A stretch of DNA of 64,000 nt from Thermotogaceae bacterium (GCA_027077795.1 JALWTT010000013.1:62001-126000), one strand, 5' to 3'. Shown: positions 24,796 to 34,373, counted from the first letter of the stretch. The notes: generated by a model from the letters alone, not told the origin. Translations and numbers: made by a program.

Positions 24796-25769
24796 GTGCA
24801 ATCGTTGGGAAGATAGGGGCTTTGCAGGCAAAGCTTTTGAAAGCTGAAAACATGGAAGATCTCCTCTCGTCGAACTCGGTTCCAGAGATCGCGGAAAAAC
24901 TCCGAAAAACGGTTTACGGAGAGTACATTCCAAATGTTGAGGACATTCATAGAAGAGATCTCGAATCCGCCATAAGAAAGAAGTACCAGTCTGATCTTGA
25001 TTCTTTGAAAAAGTACTTCACATTTCCGGAGAAGTCGATTTTTGAGCACATAAAGTTCAGATGTGAGATAGAAACTGTGAAAAGAATTCTGAGAATTCTA
25101 TCCGCTGGTGACGAGATAGAAGAGAGATTTCTCATATGCCTCCCAGAGGTTGGAAAGGTCTCGAACGTTCCAGATTTCATATCTTTTCTCAAAGACAAAC
25201 CTTATCATGGCATCCTCTCCTCCGTTCATGGAGCTGGTGGGGGGGTGTCCAGGATGGAGAATTCACTCGATTACTGGTACTTTTCAGGCCTCCTGAAGAA
25301 TCTCATGCTGTCTAGAAAGGCGAAGAGAGTGGTTGAACTGTTCAGGGAACAGGTTGACCTCATGAATATGATGTGGATCTACAGGGCTAGAGTTCTTTTT
25401 GGATACGAGAGAGAGCGTGTCATGAATCTGCTTCTTCCATTTGGCAAAAGGTTCAGGATGCAAAGTCTCGAAGACATAGCTTCTGCGGAGAGTGAGGATG
25501 AGATTCTCTCAAAGATCAGAGGAACCCCGTATTATGATTACTTCGAATCAGCATTTAGGTCTCTTGGGGAGTTTCTCGCTGAGAGGTCGGTTGGAAAATA
25601 CTTGTATAGGAAATTCTCATCACTCACGAAAAATTACATGAACGATTTCGAAATGGCGGTGGGATATCTTCACCTCTTGGAGTACGAGATGAGGAATATA
25701 ATAACCGTCATAGAAGCTGTTAGGTACAGAATGGGCAAAGATATGGCATGGGAATACTTGGTAATTTGA
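24792..25769 (+). CDS. atpC: V/A-type ATPase subunit C (d-like), central stalk to rotor connector
   Basis: 325 residues, overlapping subunit H by 4 nt. Three-fold helical organisation with the family pattern of repeated AENMEDLLSS-like and FRSLGEFLAE-like segments, ending ITVIEAVRYRMGKD, the conserved C-terminal motif of subunit C/d. It caps the c ring and holds subunits D and F. Divergent but well supported by position. Confidence 0.85.
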   Translation: MSAIVGKIGALQAKLLKAENMEDLLSSNSVPEIAEKLRKTVYGEYIPNVEDIHRRDLESAIRKKYQSDLDSLKKYFTFPEKSIFEHIKFRCEIETVKRILRILSAGDEIEERFLICLPEVGKVSNVPDFISFLKDKPYHGILSSVHGAGGGVSRMENSLDYWYFSGLLKNLMLSRKAKRVVELFREQVDLMNMMWIYRARVLFGYERERVMNLLLPFGKRFRMQSLEDIASAESEDEILSKIRGTPYYDYFESAFRSLGEFLAERSVGKYLYRKFSSLTKNYMNDFEMAVGYLHLLEYEMRNIITVIEAVRYRMGKDMAWEYLVI

Positions 25770-25782
25770 GGGAGATGAAACC

Positions 25783-27648
25783 GTGAAAGAGAACATACAC
25801 TCGATAGGAGTCATAGCCCACAGGTCTTTAATGGAAACCATTTCAAAGTTTCTCTTGGATTCAGGAAGTTTTGAGATCGTTCCAATGAGAGATATGTTCA
25901 ACCTAGAACTGAACTCGATGGACAGCAACCCCTATGATGAGTTTCTGAAGACAATTCACACACTTTACTCAGAGGTTGGTAAGGTGCCAAGGCCTGATGT
26001 TTCTGGGGTAAGCCTTCCAGTGGCTTTTAACGAAAGGGAATTCGAGGATTTCGTAATGGGATTGAAAAATGAAATGGACTCACTGGATTCAAAGATCTCC
26101 GAAATTCAGAAAGAGGTTTCGGATATAGAGAACAAGATAAAAGCTGTCGAGGCCATTTTAAGTTTTAAAGGTGCCGTTAAGGATGTGGCAAGCTCAGAAT
26201 TGATAAAGGTGAAAATAGGGACAGTTCATTCGGGCTACTTTGAGAGATTTCACGAAAGCCTTGAGCCACTCGATGTGATAGTTGAGAGAATGCGAGATGA
26301 CGGAAAAGAATCCCTTTGTACTCTCATCTATCCCAGTAGTTTAGAGAAAGAGCTTGAAGATATCTTCAAAACAGTATCGTTCAAAAGTTTGGAGCTCCCA
26401 GATTCGGATCTTCAGCCACTGGAGACTCTGTATGAGCTTAAAGATGAGAGAAAATCACTGGAGCTTGAAATAGAGGAACTCAAACTCAAAAAGAGAGAAC
26501 TTTTTTACAAGAACAGGAGAAAGATCTACGGTTATTATGACTTGACCTTTGTTTTGAAGAATGTGTACGACCTGGTTGCGAATGTGAAGATGACAGAGGA
26601 GTTTTTCATCATAATGGGCTGGATAACTGAGGATTCCTTGGCTGAACTTGAGAAGTTCGCAGACGAGTTTGACGATATACTGGTGTTCAGAGATATCAAT
26701 ATACCCGTTCAAAAGCCAACCAAACTGAGTAATCCCGCTTTCTTTAAACATTTCGAATTTCTCGTTAAGATGTACGGAACCCCGAGAAGCGATGAGGTTG
26801 ATCCAACGCCTATAGTCAGTGTTCTCTTTCTATTCTTCTATGGATTTATGTTTGGGGATATAGGACACGGTTTGACCATATCGGTTATCTCTTGGCTCCT
26901 TTATATGAAGACAAAAATAGATCTTTGGTTTGCCATGACTTTCGCTGGGATATCTTCGACGTTGTTTGGACTGTTTTACGGCTCGATCTTCGGTTTTGAG
27001 ATCATTCCACCTTTGATAGGTCGTCCCATGGAAAATATGAACGCCTTTCTGGAGGTTTCAATAGCCATAGGAGCTGCATTGATAATCTTTGGAATGATAC
27101 TGAATCTAGTCAACAGATTGGTAAGAAAAGAGTACAGGAAGATGATTTTCGATCCAAACGGGATATCGGGGCTTGGCCTTTACACTTCCGCTTTTGCAGG
27201 AATACTGTTCTATTTGGAATCTGGAAAATTTCCACTTGTCTTGGGGATAGGAGCTGCAGCTTCTCTTGCTATGGTGTTTCTGTATTTTCTGCTGTTCGAG
27301 GAGGGAAAGTTCAGCGAGAGGCTTGTTTTAGCGTTTTTCGAGACGTTTGATAGGATCATAATGTTTTTCAGTAACACTCTGTCATTTATAAGGCTTGGAG
27401 CTTTTGCGATGAACCATGCAGGCCTTTTCTTAGCTTTCTACATAATGGCCCAGATGAGTAAAAGTGGGGTAGGTTCGTTCACATCTCTTCTCGTTGGAAA
27501 TCTTCTTATAATATTTCTCGAAGGTTTGGTCGTCTTCATACAGGCGGTTAGGCTTGAGTTTTACGAGTTTTTCTCGAAGTTCTACAGTGGAGATGGAAGA
27601 GATTTCAATCCAATCAGATACAGAGGTCCTGAAGGAGGTGTTTATTGA
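25783..27648 (+). CDS. atpI: V/A-type ATPase subunit I (a), stator membrane subunit
   Basis: 621 residues, GTG start behind GGGAGATG. The N-terminal 330 residues are soluble with two coiled-coil arms (EIQKEVSDIENKI, ELEIEELKLKKREL). The C-terminal half has about seven or eight membrane helices, with conserved FFYGFMFGDIGHGL, FGLFYGSIFGFE, the essential arginine region SFIRLGAFAMNHAG, and VVFIQAVRLEFYEFFSKFY. It supplies the ion half-channels next to the c ring. The stop overlaps subunit K by 1 nt. Confidence 0.95.
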   Translation: MKENIHSIGVIAHRSLMETISKFLLDSGSFEIVPMRDMFNLELNSMDSNPYDEFLKTIHTLYSEVGKVPRPDVSGVSLPVAFNEREFEDFVMGLKNEMDSLDSKISEIQKEVSDIENKIKAVEAILSFKGAVKDVASSELIKVKIGTVHSGYFERFHESLEPLDVIVERMRDDGKESLCTLIYPSSLEKELEDIFKTVSFKSLELPDSDLQPLETLYELKDERKSLELEIEELKLKKRELFYKNRRKIYGYYDLTFVLKNVYDLVANVKMTEEFFIIMGWITEDSLAELEKFADEFDDILVFRDINIPVQKPTKLSNPAFFKHFEFLVKMYGTPRSDEVDPTPIVSVLFLFFYGFMFGDIGHGLTISVISWLLYMKTKIDLWFAMTFAGISSTLFGLFYGSIFGFEIIPPLIGRPMENMNAFLEVSIAIGAALIIFGMILNLVNRLVRKEYRKMIFDPNGISGLGLYTSAFAGILFYLESGKFPLVLGIGAAASLAMVFLYFLLFEEGKFSERLVLAFFETFDRIIMFFSNTLSFIRLGAFAMNHAGLFLAFYIMAQMSKSGVGSFTSLLVGNLLIIFLEGLVVFIQAVRLEFYEFFSKFYSGDGRDFNPIRYRGPEGGVY

Positions 27649-28073
27649 TGTTGGCAGCTTTTCTGGCGATTGGTGCAGTGGCAACGGTTATAGCTTTTGG
27701 GGTGTTCGCACCGGAGCTCGACAGAAAGAGAGCGCTTAAACTGTTCAAGGGTTTGGTGGGAGGAAGCATTGTGGTCATAGCGCTGGCTTTTCTCCTTTTC
27801 ATGAGCCCGTCTACGGCCCTTGCAGAAGGAACGCAGCAGGCGACATCGAGTGCGAAGAGCGTTAACGGAAGCGCGATGATCGGTGTCGCTCTGTCAACGG
27901 GTCTTGCAGCCCTTGGTGCTGGAATAGCCGTTGGAATGACTGGTGCGGCGGCTATAGGTGCTATAAGCGAGGATCCGAGGATGCTTGGAAGGTCTCTGAT
28001 ATTCGTCGGATTGGCGGAAGGAATCGCAATATATGGTTTGATCATATCCATAATGATCTTCGGGAGGGTTTGA
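27648..28073 (+). CDS. atpK: V/A-type ATPase subunit K (c), ion-binding rotor proteolipid
   Basis: About 141 residues from ATG 27648, nine bases after GGAGG. Two N-terminal hydrophobic segments end in STALAEG, which resembles a cleavage site. A single c-type hairpin follows (IGVALSTGLAALGAGIAVG, loop SEDPRM, then SLIFVGLAEGIAIYGLIIS). The ion-binding glutamate is in LAEG. The first helix has no glutamine, and Gly rather than Ser/Thr follows the glutamate; both differ from classical sodium sites and hint at proton coupling. Confidence 0.93.
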   Translation: MLAAFLAIGAVATVIAFGVFAPELDRKRALKLFKGLVGGSIVVIALAFLLFMSPSTALAEGTQQATSSAKSVNGSAMIGVALSTGLAALGAGIAVGMTGAAAIGAISEDPRMLGRSLIFVGLAEGIAIYGLIISIMIFGRV

Positions 28074-28394
28074 ATGAAGTTTTTTCTTATAAGTGATAAC
28101 ATAGACACTCAGATCGGTTTGAGGTTAGCTGGAATAAAGGGTGTGGTTGTTCACGAGAGGGAAGAGGTTCTCAAAGCCCTCGGTGAGGTTTTGGCCGACA
28201 GATCAGTTGGAGTAATTCTGATGACGCAGAAGATAGCACAGCTCATACCGGAGGAACTTCAGCAGTTGAAGCTGAGCTCTTCTCTACCTCTTGTTTTTGT
28301 GATACCCGATAGGCATGGATGGAGAGGGGAGAAAAACTTTATAACGAGGTACATAGAAGAAGCGATTGGGGTGAAGATAAGTGGAGAAACTTGA
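28074..28394 (+). CDS. atpF: V/A-type ATPase subunit F, central shaft
   Basis: 106 residues, ATG directly after the subunit K stop. Typical small CheY-like fold: FFLISDNIDTQIGLRLAGIK, then VGVILMTQKIA and LPLVFVIPDRHG, with a C-terminal helix (YIEEAIGVKI) that binds subunit D. Overlaps subunit E by 14 nt. Confidence 0.93.
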   Translation: MKFFLISDNIDTQIGLRLAGIKGVVVHEREEVLKALGEVLADRSVGVILMTQKIAQLIPEELQQLKLSSSLPLVFVIPDRHGWRGEKNFITRYIEEAIGVKISGET

Positions 28395-28956
28395 CAATCT
28401 CCTGAAGCTTGAAAAAATCCTAAATCTCATATCAGAGAGTGTGAAAACCGAACTTGAAGATTTCAAAACTCTGAAAAAGGGAGAACTTGAAGATTTCAAG
28501 AGGAAGAAGGAAGAAGAATTCAAAAGTAAGAAGGAGGCCATTCAGAGAGAGTTTGAAAAAGAGAGAGAAAAGCTCCTTAGGTTGCATGAGTCTAAAAAAG
28601 CACTCCTGCTCTCTCAGGAGAGGTCCAGACTGAAGTCTGAGATGTTTTCAATGGTAAAGCAAGCTCTTGAAAAATTTGTGGAAGAGCTTGAGGGAGAGGA
28701 TAGAAAGAGGTACCTTCTGTTCCTCTTTAACAACGCCAAGGAAAAAATCAGTGGAAATTACAGGGTCTTGTGCCGGGAAAAAGATGTAAAACTGGTGAAA
28801 GAGTTCTTCAATGGAGAGGTTAGGGCATCGGATGTGGACGGAATAGTTCTTGAGAGTGGAAACATGCGTGTTATGGCAGGTATGGATACTTTGCTGGAGA
28901 AGATGGAGGACGAGGTGATGAGGTTAATAGACGAAAAGGTTGGTGGTCTGAAGTGA
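28381..28956 (+). CDS. atpE: V/A-type ATPase subunit E, peripheral stalk
   Basis: 191 residues from GTG 28381. A long charged coiled coil (about residues 15-100) is followed by a globular C-terminal domain (ERSRLKSEMFSMVKQAL, DGIVLESGNMRVMAG). The latter contains the family motif for binding subunit B. It forms the outer stalk with H. Overlaps subunit A by 4 nt. Confidence 0.9.
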   Translation: MEKLDNLLKLEKILNLISESVKTELEDFKTLKKGELEDFKRKKEEEFKSKKEAIQREFEKEREKLLRLHESKKALLLSQERSRLKSEMFSMVKQALEKFVEELEGEDRKRYLLFLFNNAKEKISGNYRVLCREKDVKLVKEFFNGEVRASDVDGIVLESGNMRVMAGMDTLLEKMEDEVMRLIDEKVGGLK

Positions 28957-30695
28957 GGGCGAGGATAATAAAGATCAACGGACCTGTTGTTGTTGCTGAT
29001 AGAGCTGAGACCCTCAAGATGAATGAGATGGTCAGGGTTGGGGGAAACAAGCTCATAGGTGAAGTTATAGGGCTTGACCATGGAGAGGCCACAATTCAGG
29101 TGTATGAGGAAACATCAGGGCTTAAAATCCATGAAGAAGTGGAAGGAACCGGAAGACTTCTTTCGGTGATGCTGGGCCCCGGGATGATAGGAAACATATA
29201 CGACGGTATACAAAGGCCTCTCTCTGAATTGGAGAAGGTCGGTGGGGCTTTCATAGCCCGTGGAGTTGAAGCTTTTCCTCTTTCAAGGGATCATAAGTGG
29301 AGTGTCAAACTGTTGAAAGAAGTTGGAGATGAAGTAGAAGAAGGAGAAGTTTATGCTGAGATTAAAGAAAGAGGAATAGTTCACAGGTTGATGGTTCCAG
29401 CTGGAATCTCTGGGAAGATAGTAAAGAAGGTGGAAAAGGAGGAGTTCACAATAGATGATGTGCTCTACATCCTTGAGAATGGAACAGAGCTTGGGATGTA
29501 TCAGATGTGGCCTGTGAGGATTCCCAGACCTGTTAAGAAAAAGCTCCCCTCGAAGATCCCACTCGTGACAGGCCAAAGGGTTATAGACACGTTTTTCCCC
29601 CTGAGCAAGGGTGGAACCGCCGCGATACCTGGGGGCTTTGGAACCGGTAAGACCATGCTTCAGCATCAACTCGCCAAGTGGGCTAACGCAGATGTCATAG
29701 TTTACATAGGTTGCGGGGAAAGGGGAAACGAGATGACGGAAGTTCTCACGGAATTTCCCGAACTGGTTGACCCGAAAACTGGAAAGCCTCTCATGGATAG
29801 AACCATTCTCATAGCTAACACATCCAACATGCCTGTTTCCGCCAGAGAAGCAAGTATATACACTGGAATAACAATAGCGGAGTATTTCAGGGATATGGGA
29901 TACAGCGTGGCAATAATGGCTGATTCCACTTCAAGATGGGCAGAAGCTCTCAGAGAACTTTCAGGAAGGCTCGAAGAAATACCGGCAGAGGAAGGGTATC
30001 CTGCCTACCTCTCATCGAGGATAGCGGCCTTTTATGAAAGAGCTGGAAGAGTCATAACTTTGTCTGGTGAGGAAGGTTCCGTTACGGTTATAGGCGCTGT
30101 CTCACCCCCAGGTGGGGACTTCTCAGAACCGGTCACAACCCACACAAAGAGATATGTCAAGTGCTTCTGGGCATTGGATAGGGAATTGGCTTACTCAAGG
30201 CATTATCCTGCGATAAATTGGAACACCAGTTACAGTGGATACGTGGAGGATCTTAAAGAGTGGTTCGTAAAGTCTGTGGATCCGAGCTGGTACGACTACA
30301 GATCGAAAGCTATGGAGTTGCTGGCAGAGGATGGGAGATTGCAAGAGATAATAAAGATAATGGGCGAGGATGTTCTTCCTGACATGCAGAAGCTCATAGT
30401 GGGTATCGCTAGGATGATAAAGGTGGGACTCTTGCAGCAGAACGCTTATAGTGAAATTGACTCCTATTGTCCTCTGGATAAGCAGTTCAAAATGCTGAAG
30501 ATCATCATCGATTTCTACGAAAAAGCCAGAGAGTTCGTTGAAAAAAATGTGGCTCTCAGTGAAATACTCAAGGGCTCTGTAGTTTCTAAATTGATGAGGA
30601 TGAAGGAAGATTACAAGAGCGCGGAGGAGCTCGAAAAATTGGAAAGAGAAGTGCACGAGCACTTTGGGAAGCTCGAAAAGGTGTACAAGGAGTGA
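28953..30695 (+). CDS. atpA: V/A-type ATPase catalytic subunit A
   Basis: 580 residues from GTG 28953. Starts [18 protein letters not shown]. It contains the non-homologous insertion region unique to V/A catalytic subunits (about 115-195, [23 protein letters not shown]), the P-loop GGFGTGKTM, the catalytic region [16 protein letters not shown]-like stretch, [13 protein letters not shown] and [17 protein letters not shown]. Length is normal for the family. Confidence 0.97.
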   Translation: MRARIIKINGPVVVADRAETLKMNEMVRVGGNKLIGEVIGLDHGEATIQVYEETSGLKIHEEVEGTGRLLSVMLGPGMIGNIYDGIQRPLSELEKVGGAFIARGVEAFPLSRDHKWSVKLLKEVGDEVEEGEVYAEIKERGIVHRLMVPAGISGKIVKKVEKEEFTIDDVLYILENGTELGMYQMWPVRIPRPVKKKLPSKIPLVTGQRVIDTFFPLSKGGTAAIPGGFGTGKTMLQHQLAKWANADVIVYIGCGERGNEMTEVLTEFPELVDPKTGKPLMDRTILIANTSNMPVSAREASIYTGITIAEYFRDMGYSVAIMADSTSRWAEALRELSGRLEEIPAEEGYPAYLSSRIAAFYERAGRVITLSGEEGSVTVIGAVSPPGGDFSEPVTTHTKRYVKCFWALDRELAYSRHYPAINWNTSYSGYVEDLKEWFVKSVDPSWYDYRSKAMELLAEDGRLQEIIKIMGEDVLPDMQKLIVGIARMIKVGLLQQNAYSEIDSYCPLDKQFKMLKIIIDFYEKAREFVEKNVALSEILKGSVVSKLMRMKEDYKSAEELEKLEREVHEHFGKLEKVYKE

Positions 30696-30701
30696 TCGAT
30701 A

Positions 30702-32075
30702 ATGGCTGTTGTTGAGTACACGGGAGTTTCCAGCTTGAAAGGACCCATACTGGTCGTTGAAGGGGTTAAGGGGGCATCTTATGATGAACTGGTTGAAATA
30801 GAGTCCTCCGGGAAATCGAGGGTCGGGAAAGTTATAATGCTCGAGGAAGATCGAGCCGTTATCCAAGTTTTTGAAGGAACTGCGGATTTGGACCTTCCGA
30901 ATACAAAGGTTCGTTTCCTCGGAAAGCCGCTCGAGATGGGACTCTCCTCGGACATGCTGGGAAGGGTTTTCGATGGGTTGGGAAGGCCGAGAGACGGACT
31001 GGGAGAGCTGATCTCAAAGGAGAAGAGGGACATAAACGGTTCCCCTATCAACCCGGTTTCCAGGGTTTATCCGAGGAACTTCATACAGACCGGGGTGAGT
31101 GCTATAGATGGTATGATGACGCTCATAAGAGGGCAAAAGCTCCCGATTTTCTCAGGAGATGGTCTTCCACATAATGAACTGGCCGTCCAGATATCGAGGC
31201 AAGCAACGATAAAAGAAGGGGAATTCTTGGTGGTTTTCGCGGCTATAGGGCTTCGCCATACGGATGCCGAGTTCATCTTGAGTTCATTTGAAGAAACAGG
31301 TGCGATGAAGAACATTGTAGCGTTCCTGAACTTGGCATCAGACCCGGTTGTCGAAAGGATAGCCACTCCGAGAGTTGCCTTAACAACGGCGGAGTATTTT
31401 GCGTTTGATCTTGGGTATCACGTTCTCGTGATAATGAGTGATATGACGAACTACTGTGAGGCACTGAGGGAGATATCGAACTACAGGGGTGAGATACCTT
31501 CAAGAAAAGGATACCCGGGGTACATGTACAGTGACCTCGCTACGATATATGAAAGGGCTGGAATAATAAGAGGGAAAGAGGGATCGGTTACTCAGCTTCC
31601 GATACTCACCATGCCGAACGATGACATAACTCATCCGATCCCAGACCTCACGGGGTACATAACCGAAGGTCAAATAGTTTTATCGAGGGACCTTCATATG
31701 AAAGGGATTTATCCTCCAATAAATGTCTTATCCTCGCTTTCGAGGTTGATGAAAGATGGTGTGGGCGAAGGTTACACGAGAGAAGATCATCCGCATTTGG
31801 CGAGCCAGCTCTTCGCTTCCTACAGCAGGGTTCAGGATGTCAGAGCCTTGGCATCGATAATCGGTGAAGAGGAGCTGACGGAGATCGATAAGGCTTATAT
31901 GAAGTTTGGGGAAGACTTCGAAAGGAAATTTTTGTCTCAAGGAGTGGATGAGAACAGGTCCGTAGAAGAGACATTGGATCTAGGATGGGAAGTGCTCAAG
32001 GATCTACCGAAAGAGGAGCTCACCAGGGTTAGCAAGGACGAGATGGAAAAATACATGAAGGGGGCGATCTCATGA
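30702..32075 (+). CDS. atpB: V/A-type ATPase regulatory subunit B
   Basis: 457 residues. Begins [18 protein letters not shown] and has [19 protein letters not shown]-like and [12 protein letters not shown] segments. The latter replaces a P-loop and marks the non-catalytic subunit. [20 protein letters not shown] is fully conserved. Its stop overlaps, by 4 nt (ATGA), the start of a metallophosphoesterase gene where subunit D would be expected. Confidence 0.96.
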   Translation: MAVVEYTGVSSLKGPILVVEGVKGASYDELVEIESSGKSRVGKVIMLEEDRAVIQVFEGTADLDLPNTKVRFLGKPLEMGLSSDMLGRVFDGLGRPRDGLGELISKEKRDINGSPINPVSRVYPRNFIQTGVSAIDGMMTLIRGQKLPIFSGDGLPHNELAVQISRQATIKEGEFLVVFAAIGLRHTDAEFILSSFEETGAMKNIVAFLNLASDPVVERIATPRVALTTAEYFAFDLGYHVLVIMSDMTNYCEALREISNYRGEIPSRKGYPGYMYSDLATIYERAGIIRGKEGSVTQLPILTMPNDDITHPIPDLTGYITEGQIVLSRDLHMKGIYPPINVLSSLSRLMKDGVGEGYTREDHPHLASQLFASYSRVQDVRALASIIGEEELTEIDKAYMKFGEDFERKFLSQGVDENRSVEETLDLGWEVLKDLPKEELTRVSKDEMEKYMKGAIS

Positions 32076-33187
32076 GAAGAGTACTGCTTCTGGTACTTTT
32101 GGTAACTTTGGTGGTTCTTTCGTACTCTGAGATCATAAAGAGCGATGAAGTATCGAAGTGGGCACAGGATCACTCGAGAAGTCCTTTCACGTTTGTGGTT
32201 TTTGGAGATTCAAGGCCAGTTTATATGAATACCCCCATACCGAGAGCTTTCTTGACAAGGGTTTTCAGGGAGATCTCTTGGATAGATCCTGATTTTGTGA
32301 TCCACATGGGGGATGTGATATACGGCTACAACGAATCGCCAAGTAGGATAGATAAGGAGATGGAGGACTTTTTAGACGTTTATCGAAAAGCAGCTGGAAA
32401 AGTTCCAATGATAGTCATCCCGGCGAATCACGAACTCCAGCCATCTGAATATTCTTTTGAAGAGTTCAAGAAGAACTTTGGAAACCTTCTGTACTACGAC
32501 TTTTTCTATGGAGGAAGTCATTTTATAGTGGCCAACACAAATTTTCCGTCATCGATCAGAGGAAATCTCCCAAGGTACGGTTTCGAGAATCTGAACGATG
32601 GTTACCATAAGAGGAAAATGATCGATTGGCTCGGGGATGTCATCAAAGAAAAAGCTAACCATACGTTCGTTATAACCCATGTACCGATGTTCTCGATAGA
32701 GGGAGAACCCAGGTATGGAAACGCAGACAGCAGATTTATGAAGATGATAAAAGATGTGGATGCGTATTTTGCCGCACACAGGCATTTCACCTATGAGTCT
32801 TCCACTGGAAAAACGAAGCTCTTCATACTCGGCGGAGGGGGAGCCACAATAGACAGGGAAACTTACGCCAACGGACCAGAAGGTGTGTACGCCTACTTGA
32901 TTGTTGACGTATATGGTGGATTTGTCGATTACAACCTCGTCGTTCCGTTCTCCGTAGATGTTGTGAGAGAGGGAAACACTGTTTACGTGATAAATCGAAC
33001 CACTCACTCAATAACTTTCAGGGGAGTGGAGCTTCGCTCTAAACCCAAATCGGCGTACAAATTAGGTGGAAAGGGTTTGAGTTACATGCCAGTTAAGGTC
33101 AGAACCAGAGTGGAAGGTGGGCATATATATGCAACCGTCAGCGTACCTCCCAAGTCAGCCGTCGTTATAAAGGAGAGTGGCGGTTGA
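32072..33187 (+). CDS. Secreted metallophosphoesterase embedded in the V/A-ATPase operon
   Basis: 371 residues, translationally coupled to subunit B upstream (ATGA) and subunit D downstream (TGATG). An N-terminal signal or anchor ([18 protein letters not shown]) is followed by the motif series [33 protein letters not shown] and [10 protein letters not shown]. Relative to the usual GNHE and GHxH, alanine replaces glycine in two places, but the metal-binding Asn, His and Asp residues remain. Motif I is D-x-R. A C-terminal beta domain of about 100 residues follows. The block [22 protein letters not shown] is shared with the protein at 61483, so the two are paralogues. Substrate unknown; predicted extracytoplasmic. 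Confidence 0.9.
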   Translation: MRRVLLLVLLVTLVVLSYSEIIKSDEVSKWAQDHSRSPFTFVVFGDSRPVYMNTPIPRAFLTRVFREISWIDPDFVIHMGDVIYGYNESPSRIDKEMEDFLDVYRKAAGKVPMIVIPANHELQPSEYSFEEFKKNFGNLLYYDFFYGGSHFIVANTNFPSSIRGNLPRYGFENLNDGYHKRKMIDWLGDVIKEKANHTFVITHVPMFSIEGEPRYGNADSRFMKMIKDVDAYFAAHRHFTYESSTGKTKLFILGGGGATIDRETYANGPEGVYAYLIVDVYGGFVDYNLVVPFSVDVVREGNTVYVINRTTHSITFRGVELRSKPKSAYKLGGKGLSYMPVKVRTRVEGGHIYATVSVPPKSAVVIKESGG

Positions 33188-33801
33188 TGAACAAAGTTGT
33201 ACCTACCAAGGGGAACCTCATAAGGCTCAAGGAACAGCTCAGGTTGTCAGAGAGTGGACATTCCCTTCTCGAGAAGAAGAGAAACGTCCTCATGAAGGAG
33301 CTTTTGTCAATATTAGATGAAGCTAGGGACCTTCAGGATGAGATACTGAAGGTTTTTGAGAAAGCCTACAAGTCACTTCAACTTGCGAACCTAGATCTTG
33401 GAATGGAATACATGGACGAGGTTAGTAGGGCTGTTCCCGAGTACGATGGGCTTTCCATAAGACTCAGGAGTGTCATGGGAGTCGAAGTCCCCGAGATAAT
33501 CGCTGAGGAATTTTCAAAGGATATACCCTACGGAATCTACAGGTCGAATTCCGCCCTTGATAGAGCTTACTTATCCTTTGTAAATGTTTTGAAGCTCATA
33601 ACGAAGGCCGTTTGGGTTGAAAACACAGCGTACAGGCTTGCGTATGAGGTGAGGAAAACCAGGAAAAGGGTCAACGCTCTTGAAAACGTGGTTATTCCAC
33701 AGCTGAAGGTTAGCATAAAGTTCATACAGGATGTTCTCGAGGAGCTCGAAAGGGAAGAGCTTGTTAAGATAAAAAAGGCGAAGCAAAAATACGGGGAGTA
33801 A
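33187..33801 (+). CDS. atpD: V/A-type ATPase subunit D, central rotor shaft
   Basis: About 204 residues from ATG 33187, which overlaps the phosphoesterase stop by 1 nt. Starts NKVVPTKGNLIRLKEQLRL, the conserved D-subunit N-terminus, and ends with the long helix TRKRVNALENVVIPQLKV-like segment. With subunit F it forms the rotating axle. Two tandem stop codons end it. It completes the set H, C, I, K, F, E, A, B, D, so the ATPase should be functional. Confidence 0.95.
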   Translation: MNKVVPTKGNLIRLKEQLRLSESGHSLLEKKRNVLMKELLSILDEARDLQDEILKVFEKAYKSLQLANLDLGMEYMDEVSRAVPEYDGLSIRLRSVMGVEVPEIIAEEFSKDIPYGIYRSNSALDRAYLSFVNVLKLITKAVWVENTAYRLAYEVRKTRKRVNALENVVIPQLKVSIKFIQDVLEELEREELVKIKKAKQKYGE

Positions 33802-33860
33802 TAACCCGAAAAGCGATTGGAAAAGCGAATCCAGAAGAAGCGTTGGAAAAGATTGACATG

Positions 33861-33885
33861 AAAAAGCCCGGCGTTTTGGCCGGGC
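33861..33885 (-). terminator. Intrinsic terminator of the tRNA-Asn gene
   Basis: Read on minus, GCCCGGC (33885-33879), a 6-nt loop and GCCGGGC (33872-33866), followed directly by TTTTT. On plus the same hairpin lacks a T-run but may still slow transcription leaving the ATPase operon. Confidence 0.85.
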
Positions 33886-33916
33886 CATTAACCTGGTGTT
33901 TATAGTTTTAATTCAG

Positions 33917-33989
33917 CTCCGGCGGGAGGACTCGAACCTCCAACCACCCGGTTAACAGCCGGGCGCTCTACCAATTGAGCTACGCCGGA
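33917..33989 (-). tRNA. tRNA-Asn(GTT)
   Basis: A complete cloverleaf on minus: acceptor TCCGGCG/CGCCGGA, D arm GCTCAATTGGTAGAGC, anticodon loop CTGTTAA with anticodon GTT, and T arm GGAGG-TTCGAGT-CCTCC. Discriminator G. The CCA end is not encoded. The gene is 73 nt. Confidence 0.97.
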
Positions 33990-34001
33990 ACCTCGCCGGA
34001 T

Positions 34002-34031
34002 AATTTATCACACAAGTGATCTGAATGTCAA
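34002..34031 (-). promoter_or_regulatory. Promoter of the tRNA-Asn gene
   Basis: On minus, a perfect TTGACA (34031-34026), an 18-base spacer and TAAATT (34007-34002). The start lies a few bases before the tRNA 5' end. Confidence 0.65.
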
Positions 34032-34180
34032 GTAAACCAGGGTGTATTCTCATAAAAGTTCAGTAGATACTCCCTGGAAAAATTAAAACATGAAAAACTC
34101 CTTGTAGCGTTCGTTACCCTAGGATATCCATCCTCATTAACTAGGCAAGCTTTGTCAAGTGCATTTCTCACGCTTCTCAT
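34028..34180 (-). CDS. Possible small protein or gene remnant (50 codons)
   Basis: The 308-nt gap between the tRNAs holds an open frame on minus from ATG 34180 to TGA 34028, with AGGA eight bases upstream of the ATG, as in real genes here. The product (MRSVRNALDKACLVNEDGYP start, ending NFYENTPWFT) has natural-looking composition but matches no family I know. The frame stays open 11 codons upstream of the ATG, so it may be the tail of a decayed gene. Its 3' end overlaps a hairpin and the tRNA-Asn -35. Low certainty. Confidence 0.3.
   Translation of the reverse strand: MRSVRNALDKACLVNEDGYPRVTNATRSFSCFNFSREYLLNFYENTPWFT
34037..34077 (-). terminator. Hairpin, possible terminator of the clpC-lipase operon
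   Basis: The arms 34037-34047 and 34067-34077 pair over 11 positions with one T-T mismatch and a 19-nt loop. On minus it is followed by TTTACTT, a weak T-run, so it could end transcripts that run through the lipase gene. Confidence 0.35.
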
Positions 34181-34257
34181 CGTTCCAGTCCTTTTCAGAG
34201 ATTGAAGATCAACTCAAAATTTTGAGGGATAAATGGGGTTGGAATATAAGTTGATTG

Positions 34258-34286
34258 TTGAAAAGCCTTCTTCGGTGAAGTACAAT
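34258..34286 (+). promoter_or_regulatory. Promoter of the tRNA-Ala gene
   Basis: TTGAAA (34258-34263), 17 bases, TACAAT (34281-34286). The predicted start is near 34293, five bases before the tRNA. Confidence 0.75.
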
Positions 34287-34297
34287 ATCCGTCACGT

Positions 34298-34373
34298 GGG
34301 GGCGTAGCTCAGCCGGGAGAGCGCTACCTTCGCAAGGTAGAAGCCGTGGGTTCGAATCCCATCGCCTCCACCA
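34298..34373 (+). tRNA. tRNA-Ala(CGC)
   Basis: A complete cloverleaf: acceptor GGGGGCG/CGCCTCC with one G-T pair, D arm GCTCAGCCGGGAGAGC, anticodon stem CTACC/GGTAG around TTCGCAA (anticodon CGC), T arm GTGGG-TTCGAAT-CCCAT, discriminator A and an encoded CCA (34371-34373). The lipase gene on the opposite strand terminates inside it. Confidence 0.97.

Noticed and set aside
34082-34201. Plus-strand frame reading KLLVAFVTLGYPS, reminiscent of the TrpA N-terminus
   Set aside because: The resemblance covers about a dozen residues, no TrpA sequence follows, and the opposite strand has a longer open frame with a ribosome site.
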